Source: Protopterus annectens
Lineage: Eukaryota > Chordata > Ceratodontiformes > Protopteridae
Assembly (NCBI RefSeq): GCF_019279795.1
Contig: NC_056745.1
Location: 511,873,006-511,937,005 of the forward strand
Length of the DNA: 64,000 bases
Reading direction: 5' to 3'
The position numbers were made by a program, and so were the translations under genes. Under the pieces are notes generated by a model. That model did no database searches and was not told the DNA's origin. It was given only the letters and a program-made list of their open reading frames with translations. Positions 19,113 to 30,059 of this stretch are shown here, in pieces (position 1 is the first letter of the stretch; each line of letters begins with the position of its first letter).

Positions 19113-20165
19113 CTAGAGCCAAACAGCATTAGGAGTGGCTATGAGGCCCTGCAGAACTGCAGTGGCAAAGCCTGCCCTGTATTTAGAGTAGAGTGGCAGA
19201 TGATAGTGCTTTGTAAAGGTGTGCACTGAACTCCAAGTAGCAGCCTCTAAAATGTCCTTGATTGGTACTCCCCTGAGAAAAGCTGCTGAAGTGGCTGCAG
19301 CTCTGGTTGAATGTGGCCTAATGCCCTTAGGCACTGTCTTGCCATGGTGTAAGTAGCAGAAACTAATGCAGTGGCTTATCCACTTTGAAATAGTCTGGTT
19401 TGAGATAGCCTTTCCTTGTGATCCTGCAGCATATGCAACTAGTAATTGCTCTTTCTGAAAACTTTGGTTCTGTCCAAGTAGAATCTAAGCTGTGTACGTC
19501 CAAAGAATGCAGAATTCTCTCCCCCTTGTTCTGTGGGTTTGGATAAAAAGTTGGTAGATTAATAGTTTGGTTAAGAGCCACACTGGACACCACCTTAGGC
19601 ATAAATGCTGGGTTTGTCCTCAGAGAGACCCTGTCTGGATAAAAAACGATGAGGTTCCACAGCCATGAGTTGTCTGTAGCTCTGAAACTAGTCTTGCAGA
19701 AGTTATTGCTAGGAGCAGAGCTGTTTTCCAAGATAAAAAAATTTATATCAGCAGTAGCAGCTGGCTCAAAAGGAGGCAGGGTGAGTTTTTCCAAGATATA
19801 GTTGATGTCCCATGCAGGCATTGGTGATCTCCTTGGAGGCCTTAAATTTTTGGCTCCCCTGAGGTACTGTTTTAATAAGGGATGAGAAAAGATTGGTGGC
19901 TCTGTATTGTAATGAGTTGAAATGGCAGAGGCATGAATTTTCATAGATGAAAAAGATAGGCTTTTGTCCAGCATCTCAGTTAAGTATTGCAAAATCCGAG
20001 GAATATTTGGCACAGCTGTAATAGTTCCTTGTGCCTGGTTCCAAGCACAGAATCTCTTCCATTTTCCAGCATAAGATTTTCTAGTACTAGGCCTTCTGAC
20101 CTCCAAGATGACATCCATCACAGCTTTACGGAGAGGTGTGTTTTGTATGACTACCTTATCAGCCA
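19113..20165 (-). pseudogene. DIRS D tyrosine recombinase
   Basis: Frame 19363-20262 carries VRRPSTRKSYAGKWKRFCAW, SSMKIHASAIS, LPTFYPNPQNKGERILHSLDVH. Frame 19113-19334 carries PHSTRAAATSAAFLRG, ILEAATWSSVHTF and KHYHLPLYS. All catalytic positions I can see are kept. Frameshifts lie near 19340-19360 and 19480-19500. Confidence 0.9.
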
Positions 20166-21115
20166 TGCTGCCAGGTTTAAAGTCCTGAGTTGGCTGTGCA
20201 GGATCTGATTGTTTTGCTGGGACAGTACATGAGGTATTTGAGGTAAGGTCCAAGCTGGGCATTGAGACAAGTTCTTAGGATTGGGAACCAGTACTGGCAG
20301 GGCCAGTCTGGGACAATCAGCATAATTTTTGGCTTCGCCTGTCTGACCTTTAGGAGTACCTTGGGGAGGAGAGGCAGTAGGGGAAAGGCATATACTGATA
20401 GGGCGTCCACTTTCCATGCTTGTCTGTGATAAGTCCTTGTGCAAAATCTTATTTGGTAGTTGTGAGGGGAGGCAAATAGATGTCCGGGCATCCCCATTTC
20501 CTTATCATTCTGAAGACTTGTAGATCTAGCTGCCACTCGTGGGGATCCATGAGGTTTCTGCTTAGTTCGTCTGCCAGAGTATTTTTCCTTCCTGGCAGGA
20601 ATTGTGCCTGCAGATGTACTTGGTAAGTTAATGGTGTGTCCCACAAAGTCATGGCTAGTCTGCAAAGGGGGTAAGAATGTGTGCCCCCCTGCTTGTTTAT
20701 ATACCACATGACCGTGGTGTTGTCTATCAGTAGTTGCCCTGGATGAAGTAGGTCCCTGAAGGCTGTCAAGGCATTCTGAACAGCTAGCATCTCTTTTTGA
20801 TTGATATGTAGATGCATTTGGGTTGAGGACCATGTCCCCTGAATGCATCTTCCTGCCATGTGGGCCCCCCCCAGGCATAATCTGATGCATCCGATGTTAG
20901 TGTCTGCCTGGCTGGGGGTAATGTGAATGGCTGTCCCTTGTTTTGGTGACAAGCCTTTGCCCACCATCGAAACTCCTGTTGTAGGCAGGGAATGAGAGTA
21001 ATCAGTGTTTCCAGGCTGTGGCAATGTTCAGTTCAAACACTTTTTAGGTATCATTGAAGTTTCCTCATATGCAGTCTTGCATATGGAATTAGTAGGATGC
21101 AGGATGCCATGAAGC
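20166..21115 (-). pseudogene. DIRS D methyltransferase-like domain and RNase H
   Basis: RNase H pieces at 20449-21024: HINQKEMLAVQNAL, DNTTVMWYINKQGG (two residues, KT, lost before the aspartate), LADELSRNL. The methyltransferase region at 20177-20450 has VYAFPLLPLLPKVLLKVRQ, with the FPP box changed to FPL, and IMLIVPDWP. Three frames are involved. Confidence 0.8.
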
Positions 21116-22100
21116 CCGCAGCCTACAGAATTTTTCTTGAAGATAACTGGGCCCTTGTTGCCAACATTTTGAAACAGGTAGTCAGTTGCCTTTGTCTGGC
21201 GTGAGATAAGTCATCTGGGCAGTTGTATTTAAGCTTGCACCCAGGAATATTATCTCTTGAGAGGGTACTAGTTTTGATTTCTTTTCGTTGACTGTGTACC
21301 CTAGGCATGTTAGAAGTCTTTTCACAAACGCCAGATATTGTAGAAGAATGTTCTTGTTCTCTGCTTGAATTAGACAGTCGTCCAAGTAAGGATATATTTG
21401 TATTCCTCTGTCTGCAGAATGCAATTACTGGCGCCAGGCACTTTGTAATTTGTAAAGGAGCAGCAGATAAGCCAAAGGACAGTGCAGGGAATTGGTAGTG
21501 CATTGAGCCAGCCTTGAATCTGAGGTATCTTCTGCATAACTGTCTGATTGGGACATGCAGGTATGCCTCTTAGGTCTAGTCACCAGCCAAGCGTTCTTGC
21601 CCAGCATAGGCAGAAGCTGCTGCAAAGTCATCACCTTGAATTTTGGTATATCCAGGAATGTGTTTAGAATAGATAGGTCCAGTACTGGTCTCCAGGTCTT
21701 GTCCTTTCTGGGTACCAGAAACAGTCTTGAGCAAAATCCTTGTCCCTTCTCTGGTACTTGTTGAATGGCCCCCATTGTCCATGAGGAATGAGACTTGTTT
21801 TTGTGCTTCTGCCCATTGATTTTTTTGCAGATCTGGCCAACCATTTGCCTTTGGCAGGGTATGGAAATGGAACTTGTACCCTTGTGATACAATATTTAGA
21901 GCCCACCTGTCCTGGGTTATAATGTGCCAATTTTGAGAAAAAAGTGCTAATTTCCCCCCTAAGGGTGCTGCCAGGAGATAAGTGCTTGGTGCAGGCAGGG
22001 GGAATCCTGTATGGTTGTGATGTCTTCTCCAACTTTGGAGGTAGAAGCACCCCTTTGCTTTGACCTGTAGGAACCTTGCGCCTGGGATCTGCTTCTAGGG
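21116..22100 (-). pseudogene. DIRS D reverse transcriptase
   Basis: Frame 21425-21892 carries KGQGFCSRLFLVPRKDKTWRP and LDLSILNTF. Motif A is disrupted (expected LDLKDAYLHIP; seen as a frame change to RHTCMSQS). Motif C YLDD is intact at 21377-21388 in IYPYLDDCLIQAENK, followed by KRLLTCLGYTVNEKKSK in the thumb. Confidence 0.87.
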
Positions 22101-23775
22101 TGTCTGGATCTGCCTCTCTGAGGTCTGACACAGGAAAGGACCAATTCTTTGTAGGCCAGTGTCTACTAAACCTAGGTGGCTGTACTTGTAAACAATCTTT
22201 GACAGTTTGCATAGATTTAAGCTTTGTCCTCCATTTTCTTTAACACCGCCTCTGCCTTAACACCAAACAAAGTATTATGCTGTAAAGGTGCATCTAATAA
22301 TTTAACTTTGTCATAAGGCAGATTTTGTTCTTTTAACCAAGCATGCCTCCTAATTACAGAACCCATAACTGCAGCCCTGCTGGAGGCCTGCAAAGAATCA
22401 AAACCACATTGCAAAGTATGCTTTCCAACTTGTTCAGCTGCATGCAATAAATCCTGCATTTCCTTGTTTTCTGCACATTCGGAGTTTAATAACATTTTCT
22501 GTTTAAGCAATGCCATGACATGTTGCTGATATTTGAGCATATGAAACTGACAGTTTAAGGCCCTTATAGCCAAGGTAGCAGATGTGTAAACCTTTTTCCC
22601 CCCCATCTATCCAGTGGCCTAGAATCTCTGTCAGAGGGGGGGGATTTTTTTGCAGCGGAAGCCTTAACTCCTTTGGGACCCTGTGAAATAGTTTCTGGGT
22701 CTGCAGCAGGGTTTTTAAAAAGAAATTTATGAGAGTCAAGAACGCTGTAATATCTGTCAGGCTTAACAGGAGCTGGAAGTAAGGAGTCAGGGGTAAGACT
22801 AGACTCCGAAAACACATCTACAATATCTAACACAGGTGGAATGGCTAGTGGCCTGTGTTGAAGTAGTAAAAGGAAATCCCTGAGCCTCTTTTTAGATTCT
22901 GAAAAATCTTGGCTCTCCCAGTGGAAATGCTCCCCCATGGTATGCAAGGTTTCTCCAAATGACTAGTCCTCTGGAGAAGAAGCTGAAGGTATAGATTTCT
23001 TCAGCATCAGAATCCTCATGGGGAGAAGAGAATATTCCTGATTAAAAGAGGAATCAGAAGAAATAGAAATATGATCTGAAGATTCATAGTCAGTCTCTTG
23101 CCTAGGCCTCTTAGGAGGGGGATGGGAACCCCTGATCAAGGTGATCAAGCCTTTGGCCATTTTGAGCATCTGTTTTTTGGGCATAGAGGCCTGTCCACGT
23201 GGCTCTTGAGTTTCTTTGCTTTAGAAGGTGCTTTAGTCTTTGCCTTTGAAGCTGAGAATGGTTTAATGTAAAGATGCTTAGGTCTGAATACACCCTTAGA
23301 AGCCGGTGCCTGCTCAGTGGCTCCGGACCCATCTGAAGGAATAGTACCCGAGGCTCCAATACCTTGAGTTTCCAGCAGCATGGCCAACTCCATGTGGGAG
23401 TCGGTAGCGGCCTGCGACTCTAAAGTAGCGGGTGTCAGGGGCTGCGAAAGCAACCGAGAACCGGCAAACTGGCGACTGGCTTAGGAGAAGCTTCATCATC
23501 GGTTTTGGGCCTCTGTTGTCTCTCTCCTTTTCTTTACGTTTTTTGTCAACTCCGGTAGTCGGATGGCTATCCGACATTTCTGGATAAGTAAACCAGCGTC
23601 CAAAATAGTTTAAAGCAAAATCATACCGACGCTTAATAGTGCGTTGGTTAAAGCTAGCACAAAACCGACATCCAGCAACATTGTGATCAGGGCCTAGGCA
23701 AGGAATACAGTAAGAATGAAAGTCCTTATGAGGTATTTGCTTTCCACAAGAAACACAATTAACTTTTTCTGACAT
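22101..23775 (-). pseudogene. DIRS D gag
   Basis: Start at ATG 23773-23775 (MSEKVNC), with CVSC...HKDFHSYCIPC and CRFCASFNQRTIKRR. Central fragments at 22564-23453, including an acidic stretch and WESQDFSESKKRLRDF. The C-terminal frame 22217-22606 shows VYTSATLAIRALNCQF and RRHAWLKEQNLP, then PPRFSRHWP near 22160. At least four breaks. Confidence 0.85.
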
Positions 23776-23889
23776 CAGTCTGGAGCAAGAAAAAAGTTTC
23801 CCCAATGGGGTACTTAGCTTTATTGAAGACTTCGGATATGAAACCCGAACACAAAATCTCAGGAGTCGGCCGACCGGCACTTGCGAACT

Positions 23890-24073
23890 GCTTCTGGCAC
23901 CGCGTGGCAAGAAAGACTGAAGAAAATGGTGTCGGCCGCATCTTTTATACCCCTGACGACCTTGACGTCAGGGAAGGGGCGACAGCAGCCGATGCAGGAC
24001 CCAGACTTTGGAATTCAGGCCGACTGAGGGCAACCTGCCAGCAGGATTACCCAAATGTAATGAAACACGAACA
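23890..24073 (-). promoter_or_regulatory. Left terminal repeat and promoter of DIRS D
   Basis: On the minus strand: CRE palindrome TGACGTCA (23963-23970), TATAAAAG (23942-23949), then TTCAGTC, a plausible start site about 30 bases on, and TTTCTTGCC. The outer end reads AATGTAATGAAACACGAAC and lacks the ACTGCAACAGTG core. Confidence 0.8.
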
Positions 24074-24840
24074 ACTTATGGATGCAGTGTGCTATCCATT
24101 TGGAGATTGTTTGGATATCACCTTACCCTCTGCCCCTGCAGCGAAGCTGACTAGCAATTGATCAGTTTTCTAAAAGATTTAGTACTGTCCGGGTAGAACC
24201 TAAGCTGTCTGTGCACATCTAGCAAGTGCAGAATCCTTTCCCCCTTATTTTGTGGGTTAAGGAAAAAGGTATGCAAATGAATGGATTGGTTTAAAGCCAC
24301 ATTGGACACCACTTTAGGCATGAAGGATGGGTTGGTTCTGAGGGAGACCCTGTCAGCATGGAAAATGAAAGTCTCTAAAGCCATAAGTGCTTGTTGCTCT
24401 GATACTCTTCTAGCTGAAGTGAAGGCGAAAAGCAAGGCGGTCTTCCAAGACAGAAATTTTAACTCTGCTGAAGCTGCAGATTCAAAGGGAGGCAGAGTGA
24501 GCTTTTCCAACACAAAATTAAGGTCCCAAAGCTGGGGTAGGAGCTCTTCTGTGTGGCCTCAAGTTGTTAGCCCCCCCTTAGGTACTGTTTGATGAGAGGG
24601 TGTGAGAAAATAGGTGGTTCTGTGCTGAAATGAGCAGAGATGACAGGCATGAATTTTAATAGAAGAAAAAGAATAGACCCCTGTGTAGTAGGTCTGCCAG
24701 GTAATCCAGGATGAGAGGTAGGGAGGGCTGTGCCATTCCGGCTCCCTTACCCTGGATCCAGGTGCAAAACCTTTTCCATTTGTCAGCATAAGATTTTCTA
24801 GTCTGGCCTCTCATATAACATCTAGAACTTGTTTGCTTAG
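24074..24840 (-). pseudogene. DIRS C tyrosine recombinase, N-terminal and middle part
   Basis: Frame 24151-24513 has KLTLPPFESAASAELKFLSW, TSARRVSEQQAL, MPKVVSNVALNQSIHLH and GERILHLLDVHRQLRF. The N-terminal DNA-binding portion near 24790-24830 is broken. It joins the piece at 18285-18570 across element D. Confidence 0.87.
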
Positions 24841-25890
24841 ACTGGCAGCTAGAGGAGAAGTCAGGGAATAAGCCAGGCTGCCAGGCTGAGAGTCTGCAAT
24901 TGGGGATCTATATCTGAGGTAGGTGCCATGATGGCAGGGGTGACGGGCTGCACAGCAGTGAGTACCAGTGCTGGCATAGCCAGTCTGGGGCAATCAGGTT
25001 TGTCCTCAGTTCTTCCTCCCTTATTTTGAGCAGTACCCCTGAAATGAGTGGCAGAGGGAGAAATGCATAGAACCGAGAGGTTTACCCACTGGAAAGATAG
25101 AACATCCACTTTCCAGGCCTTGCTGTGAGTTTCTCCAGTGCAGAATTTGTAGAGCTGATTGGAATGGGAGTCAAGAGGTTGACCTTCGGGGTGCCCCATT
25201 TCTGGGTTACAAAGGTGAAGGTTCTGTAGTCTAGCTGCCACTTGTGGGGATCTAGCAGGTTTCTGCTTAAGTTGTCTGCCAGACAGTTTAGAGAGCCTGG
25301 CAGGAATTGTGTTTGCCTATGTGTAGTTGCATGACTGCGGCAGTGTGCCAAAGGGTCATGGCGAGCCTGCACAGAGGATAAGAGGGAGTCCCTCTCTGCT
25401 TGTTGATATACCACATCACTGTGGTGGTGTTTGTTTTGATCAGTAGAGGCCCCAGGGAGAGTAGTGGTCTGAAAGCTAACATCTCTTTTTGGTTGATGTG
25501 CTGATGTATTTGATTTGGGCTCCACTGACCCTGAATGCACCTGCCGTCCAGGTGAGTCCCCCAGGCATAGTCTGATGAGTCTGTGGTGAGGGTCTGGGCA
25601 GCGTGAGGTTGTGAGAAGGGAAGTCCCTTGTTGTGGTAGCATGCTGCTGCCCACCAAAGAAAACCTTTCCTTAGGAGAAGTTATCACTGGCATGAGAGTT
25701 TCCAAGTCTTGAGAGTGCTGACACCAAAGGCTTTAAGGTACCACTGTAGTTTCCTCATATGGAATGAGTAGAATGCAAGAGGCCATGAACCCTAGAGCTT
25801 GCAGGATTTTTCCTTGCAGATAACTGGGCCATGGTGGCTAGTTGAGAGAAGTACACTGTCAGGTAGGCTTGTTTTTCTGGAGGTGGAAGT
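24841..25890 (-). pseudogene. DIRS C methyltransferase-like domain and RNase H
   Basis: RNase H at 25288-25482 reads LLIKTNTTTVMWYINKQRG: the third catalytic aspartate (TDN in A and H) is Asn. LADNLSRNLLDPH follows at about 25240-25280. The methyltransferase region 24950-25240 has KWGTPKVN and ILP-like fragments across frames. The upstream RT connection ends at about 25890. Confidence 0.8.
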
Positions 25891-27697
25891 TAAAAGTCAT
25901 TGTGAGGTCTTACCATAAGGGGGTGGCTTTGCACTCCCTGATTTTGAAGAGGAGGAACTCCATTGCTTAGATCTCTGCATTCCTTGGGGCTGTCTGGGGG
26001 GGGATCTTCTTCCCCTGGGTCTGAGCTGAGTTGGCCTGGAGGGAGCAGGAAAGGACCAGTGCTTGGAGGGGCAATGCCTACTGAACCTCGTGGCTGGACC
26101 TGTAAGTCTGTCTGCATAGATTTTGCTTTTTCTTCCATCTTTAATACCTCTTCTGCCTTGGTGCCAAATACGTTGTGTTTGTGCAAGGCTGCGTCCAATA
26201 ATTTGGATTTGACATGGTCTGGCAAGGTCTGTTCCTTAAGCCAAGCATGCCTTCTAAGGACAGAACCAGTGACTGCTGCCCTGCAAGAAGCTTCTAGGGC
26301 GTCAAAACCACATTGTAAGGTGTGCTTATTTACACGACTTGCAGAATGCATTAACTTTTGCAACTATTTTCTGTACAAGCAGGAAAAGAAAATATTTTTT
26401 GTTTGAGGAGTTCCATGGTATGTTGCTGATATTTCCGCATGTGGAACTGACAATTTAATGCTCCAATAGCAAGAGTAGCAGAGGTGTATACTTTTTTACC
26501 CCATCTGTCTAATGCTCGGGAATCCCTATCTGAGGGGTGGGATTCTTAGCTGAAGTTGCTTTGATTCCTTTAGGTCCTTGAGAGATTACCTTGGGGTCAG
26601 CAGTAGGATTTTTGAAAATAAATTTGTGAGAGTGAGGGACTCAACACCTGTCGGGTTTCCTGGGAGCAGGAGGAAGGGTGTTAGGGGTCAGAGTGGATTC
26701 CATAAAATCATCATCTACAACATCCATGACAGGAGGAATGGCCAGAGGTCTGTGCTGTGGAAGATCTAGGAATTCCCAGAGTCTCTTCTTTGACTGAGGA
26801 TAGGCCTGACATTCCCATTGGAAATGTTCCCTTAAAGTATGTAGGGCTTCCCCAAAGGAAATGCCCTCGGGTGGAGAGGCTGAAGGGATGGACTCCTCTG
26901 CATCAGAACCCTCATAAGCAGAAAGGGGTTACATATCTTCATATTCAGATACATCAGAGTCATCGGACTCCTGTTCAGATAAAACTACTGGGAACAAGTC
27001 TCTTTCTCTAGGAAGGGGTATCCTGGCTTCCCCTAATAAGCATTATAAGGTCTTCGGCCATTTTAAGCATTTGAGACTGAGGCAAAAAAAGCAGATGCCT
27101 GAGCTTGGGTCATCGTTTTTTTGGGTGTGGTTTGTACCCTGGGCCTTAGAAACTGCAGTTTTTGAAAGAAGTGAAGACGCAAAAGTATGTCTGTGTCGGG
27201 TATTGGTAGTGCGAAGTACTTCCTCGGAAGCCGGTGCCTGCTCAGCGGCTCCGGACCCATCCAAGGTAGACACATCCACAAACACTTAGAACAGAGTCTC
27301 GCGGCATACCGTACTCCAAAAGGGTCTCGGTAGCAGCCTGCGAATCCAGAGAAGCAGGCATCAGGGGCTGAAAAAGCGCCTCACTGAGAACCGGAGAACT
27401 GAAGACTAGCTTAACGGAAGCGTCGTTGGCAGTTTTGGACCTGTGCGGTCTTTTTCCTTACTTTTTTTGGAAGACTGGTAGTAGGATGGCTTACCGAAGC
27501 CATATTGTTATTCGGGGACTCAGCAAAAATATCTAGCTACAATAAGGGCCCGATGATGTATAGTTCTTGCATTGAACAAAGCACAAAAGCAACAGTGGGG
27601 GACATAGCGGTCTAGGCCTAAACAGGTGACACAGTAAGAATTAAAGTGTCTGTGGTATTTGCTTTCCACAGGTGAGACAATTAACTTTTTCTGACAT
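25891..27697 (-). pseudogene. DIRS C gag, with adjoining RT deletion
   Basis: The sequence passes directly from the post-RT segment (CCAGAAAAACAAGCC complement near 25880) to the gag/RT spacer (CATTGTGAGGTC near 25898). About 1 kb of RT present in other copies is missing. Gag C-terminal frame 25890-26363 has GFDALEASCRAAVTGSVLRRH. The N-terminal motif near 27600-27697 keeps FNSYCVTCLG but the first Cys pair is lost. Confidence 0.8.
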
Positions 27698-27799
27698 CGG
27701 TTAGAGCAAGAAAAAAGGATCCCCAACGGGGTACTTATCTTTAGAAGACTTCAACTTCAATTCAGAAACGAAAATTCAGGTAGCAGTCGACTGGCACTC

Positions 27800-27997
27800 G
27801 TACGAACTGCTTCTGGCTTGTCAAGAAAGGCTGATGTAATGTGTCGGCTGGCTGCCTGATTTAATACCACTGACGACCTGACGTCACACAGCAACCGATG
27901 CAGAAATACCAAGCCTCTAGTATTTGGGCCGACTGAGGGCTACCCCTGGCAGGATAACACAAATGTGATGACTGCAACAGAGAAACACGAAGAACAT
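27800..27997 (-). repeat. Left inverted terminal repeat of DIRS C
   Basis: Contains TGACGTCA at 27879-27886, a degenerate TATA (complement of TTTAATACC near 27860), GTGATGACTGCAACAG and a terminus AAACACGAAGAACAT ending 27997. Confidence 0.82.
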
Positions 27998-28200
27998 CTG
28001 CTTTTTGCAAAACAGTTGCAGGATTTTCCAGTGTTTTCTCCACCTTTTCTAGTTGATTTTCTTTCAGGTTCTCTAAATTTCTACTTTGCTGGCATACTTA
28101 ATAGCCAGCAACAGAATTATACCCAAGTTGGCATAATTACTAGCCACTGTCTTTCACAGAGCTGAAATTAAGCTGTGTGCTGGAACTTTGGGTTTTAAAC
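27998..28200 (-). pseudogene. L1-like ORF1, N-terminal coiled-coil fragment
   Basis: Minus-strand reading NLENLKENQLEKVEKTLENP is a heptad-like coiled coil. Its reading direction and position continue the ORF1 fragment left of DIRS C (17364-17880), so C interrupted this LINE copy. Stops occur upstream. Confidence 0.45.
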
Positions 28201-29495
28201 ATCCTGAAAATACAAAATAGCCAGCAGACTATTAAAGGAATACAAAAATGCTCTGTTGTGGCATAGATGAATAAAGCCCACTATGACCCAGACAATCTAT
28301 AAATGATTAGTGATCCTGGCATTTGAAAAGCCAGCTGCTGAGAGTAGAAGTGAAAGGTCACTATCTCATTTATTTAGAGGGGAGGGAGGCTGCTCAAACA
28401 TGCTGCACTAACAACAAGCAGAGGCATTTTTACAGTATGAATCAGAATGGGATGAGATATACAAACCCACCAACCTGGATCAACACGTTACCTAAATCAG
28501 TTTATGCAAAAAATGGGGATAGTAACATGGGGGATTGAAGTCAGGGCAAGTAAATAACCCCGATGACTGCACAGATGGTAGCCTTCCACAACAGTATCTT
28601 ACCTGATGCAGCTTGAATGGGCTGTAAGTTTAAAACTGCTTAATTACCCGAATAATAAAGATAAACAGGGAGAAACAATACAGCCATAAAGATAAATTTA
28701 CAGCAAAATCTTTTTTCAAAAAGCCACATCAAAAACAGGGTTTTTATATGGAATTCTCAAGTCCACAACAGAAAATTTTCAAAGATGCTTTGGCAAGTAG
28801 ATTCCAAATACACAGTGCTTAGTAAGCAAGACCACCACCAGATATTTTCAACTACTCCTAAGAAACAGTTGCGTCATCAACTTACCAGTGACTAAAGATA
28901 ATGTAGTCCTAACTTTAGGGACTTTGCATCCCCTCTGCCAGAGTTTGAGCACATTCCCATCCATACAAAGACATTAACCTCCCACCCACCCTATGAACAT
29001 CTCCATGTCTCACTATAAAGACATATGTACACAGTTGGCCATCTGTTCTTTCTTGTCCAGACTATAATAAAGGCTGGAGATCTGGAAAAGGAAACTATTG
29101 AGAGATACTGCTGTACTGCCAAGGCTCTCAACCTCATTTTTTTTTTGAAGAAGGGAGGGAGAATTGGACTAAATCCGTCCTACTTTCCTATGAAGTACAG
29201 GATGGAGAGAACCCAGCCTGCAGTGGTTGACTAAACTACAGCATCTACAACTACGAAAAGCTAATGTATGTTCCAGCTTGCAGTCTTAACTTTAGTCTCA
29301 TAATAAAGCTTTTAGAACATGCCCTCTGAATGTGATAGCAAAGTTTTAAGGCTATGGGCTGTTAAGCTGTTTGTTGTAACCTAGGGTTCAACTCCCTAAT
29401 CCAATATTTGCAGACTCGGACTTAAGTTACTTAAATTTCTGTGGCAACTAGCTCACTAAACTAGACTTCTCAGTGGTAGGATAAGACACCCTGCA
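28201..29495. other. Unassigned DNA between L1 fragment and DIRS G
   Basis: AT-rich; no domain, RNA gene or terminal repeat recognised on either strand. A T9 run lies at 29137. It could be host DNA or unrecognised old repeats. Confidence 0.45.
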
Positions 29496-29650
29496 AAATT
29501 ACAGTTGTGTAAAATCTTGCCATAAAAGTTTGCTCTTTTCACTGTTGTAGTGTTAATTATCTCTGGGATCTCCAACCAAGGACATCCCCAGTGTCCAGCC
29601 AGTATACCAAATCCTTCATTATCTAGAAGCATCATGCATATACTTCTCAT
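29496..29650 (+). repeat. Right inverted terminal repeat of DIRS G
   Basis: AAATTACAGTTGTGTAAAAT, CCATAAAAGTTTGC and TTCACTGTTGTAGTG, a diverged form of the common right terminus. No clear TATA box. Confidence 0.7.
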
Positions 29651-29834
29651 GCAGACATATGACAAAGGTGACATGCATGCAATTGTAACCCAGTACCTAA
29701 CTGCCTCAGGAAAACCAGGACTCCCAGGGAAAAGGAAAACATGTACATCCAGAAAAAAGGAAAAGGTTAAGAACCTTTCAAAGAAAATCCCACCCATGGA
29801 GAAGGAAGAGGATGAAAAAAGAAGGTAAGGAGAG

Positions 29835-29922
29835 AGTGAATGCAGTGAAAAAAAAACATCTACTGTAATGGTCAGATTTTACAAAACTATACTGTCTTTC
29901 CATAATCACTGCTGCAATATTC
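29835..29922. repeat. ICR of DIRS G
   Basis: AACATCTACTGTAATGG, ACAAAACTATACTGTC and AATCACTGCTGCAATATTC occupy the same order as the ICR of other copies. Confidence 0.65.
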
Positions 29923-30059
29923 ATCTCTGGGAGATTACCAAAGCTACTGTGAAGGCAGGGGTGGAGGGAGGCAAGGAGATGCCCTCTGCAAACCCACAGA
30001 AGACAGTCCTGGCAAATCTGGCCCTGGCTAAGGAAATTATCGCCAATTTGCAATGTTTA

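Larger units (their letters stand above)
18571..24073 (-). mobile_element. DIRS-like retrotransposon D, complete, inside C
   Basis: A 5.5-kb complete element with right repeat, ICR, all coding domains, promoter-bearing left repeat and both termini. No target-site duplication is visible, as expected for recombinase-mediated integration. About eight indels break its frames. Its left terminus lacks the 12-bp segment ACTGCAACAGTG that the other copies have. Confidence 0.92.
17881..27997 (-). mobile_element. DIRS-like retrotransposon C, split by element D
   Basis: Right part 17881-18570 and left part about 24074-27997, with D between. The break lies in the recombinase: the sequence leaves C at GCTGTTTGTAGCAG (18570) and resumes at ATGGATGCAGTGTGC (24077). 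In the uninterrupted copy near 59405 the same two sequences are adjacent. C also lacks its RT (junction near 25895). Confidence 0.9.

Noticed and set aside
18571-24073. Classification as Ngaro (another tyrosine-recombinase retroelement group)
   Set aside because: Terminal repeats are inverted with an ICR, and a methyltransferase-like domain is present; Ngaro has split direct repeats and lacks that domain.
27998-29495. Possible host gene in the largest gap on the right half
   Set aside because: Open frames are short and without recognisable domains on both strands, apart from the coiled-coil L1-like piece at its left edge.
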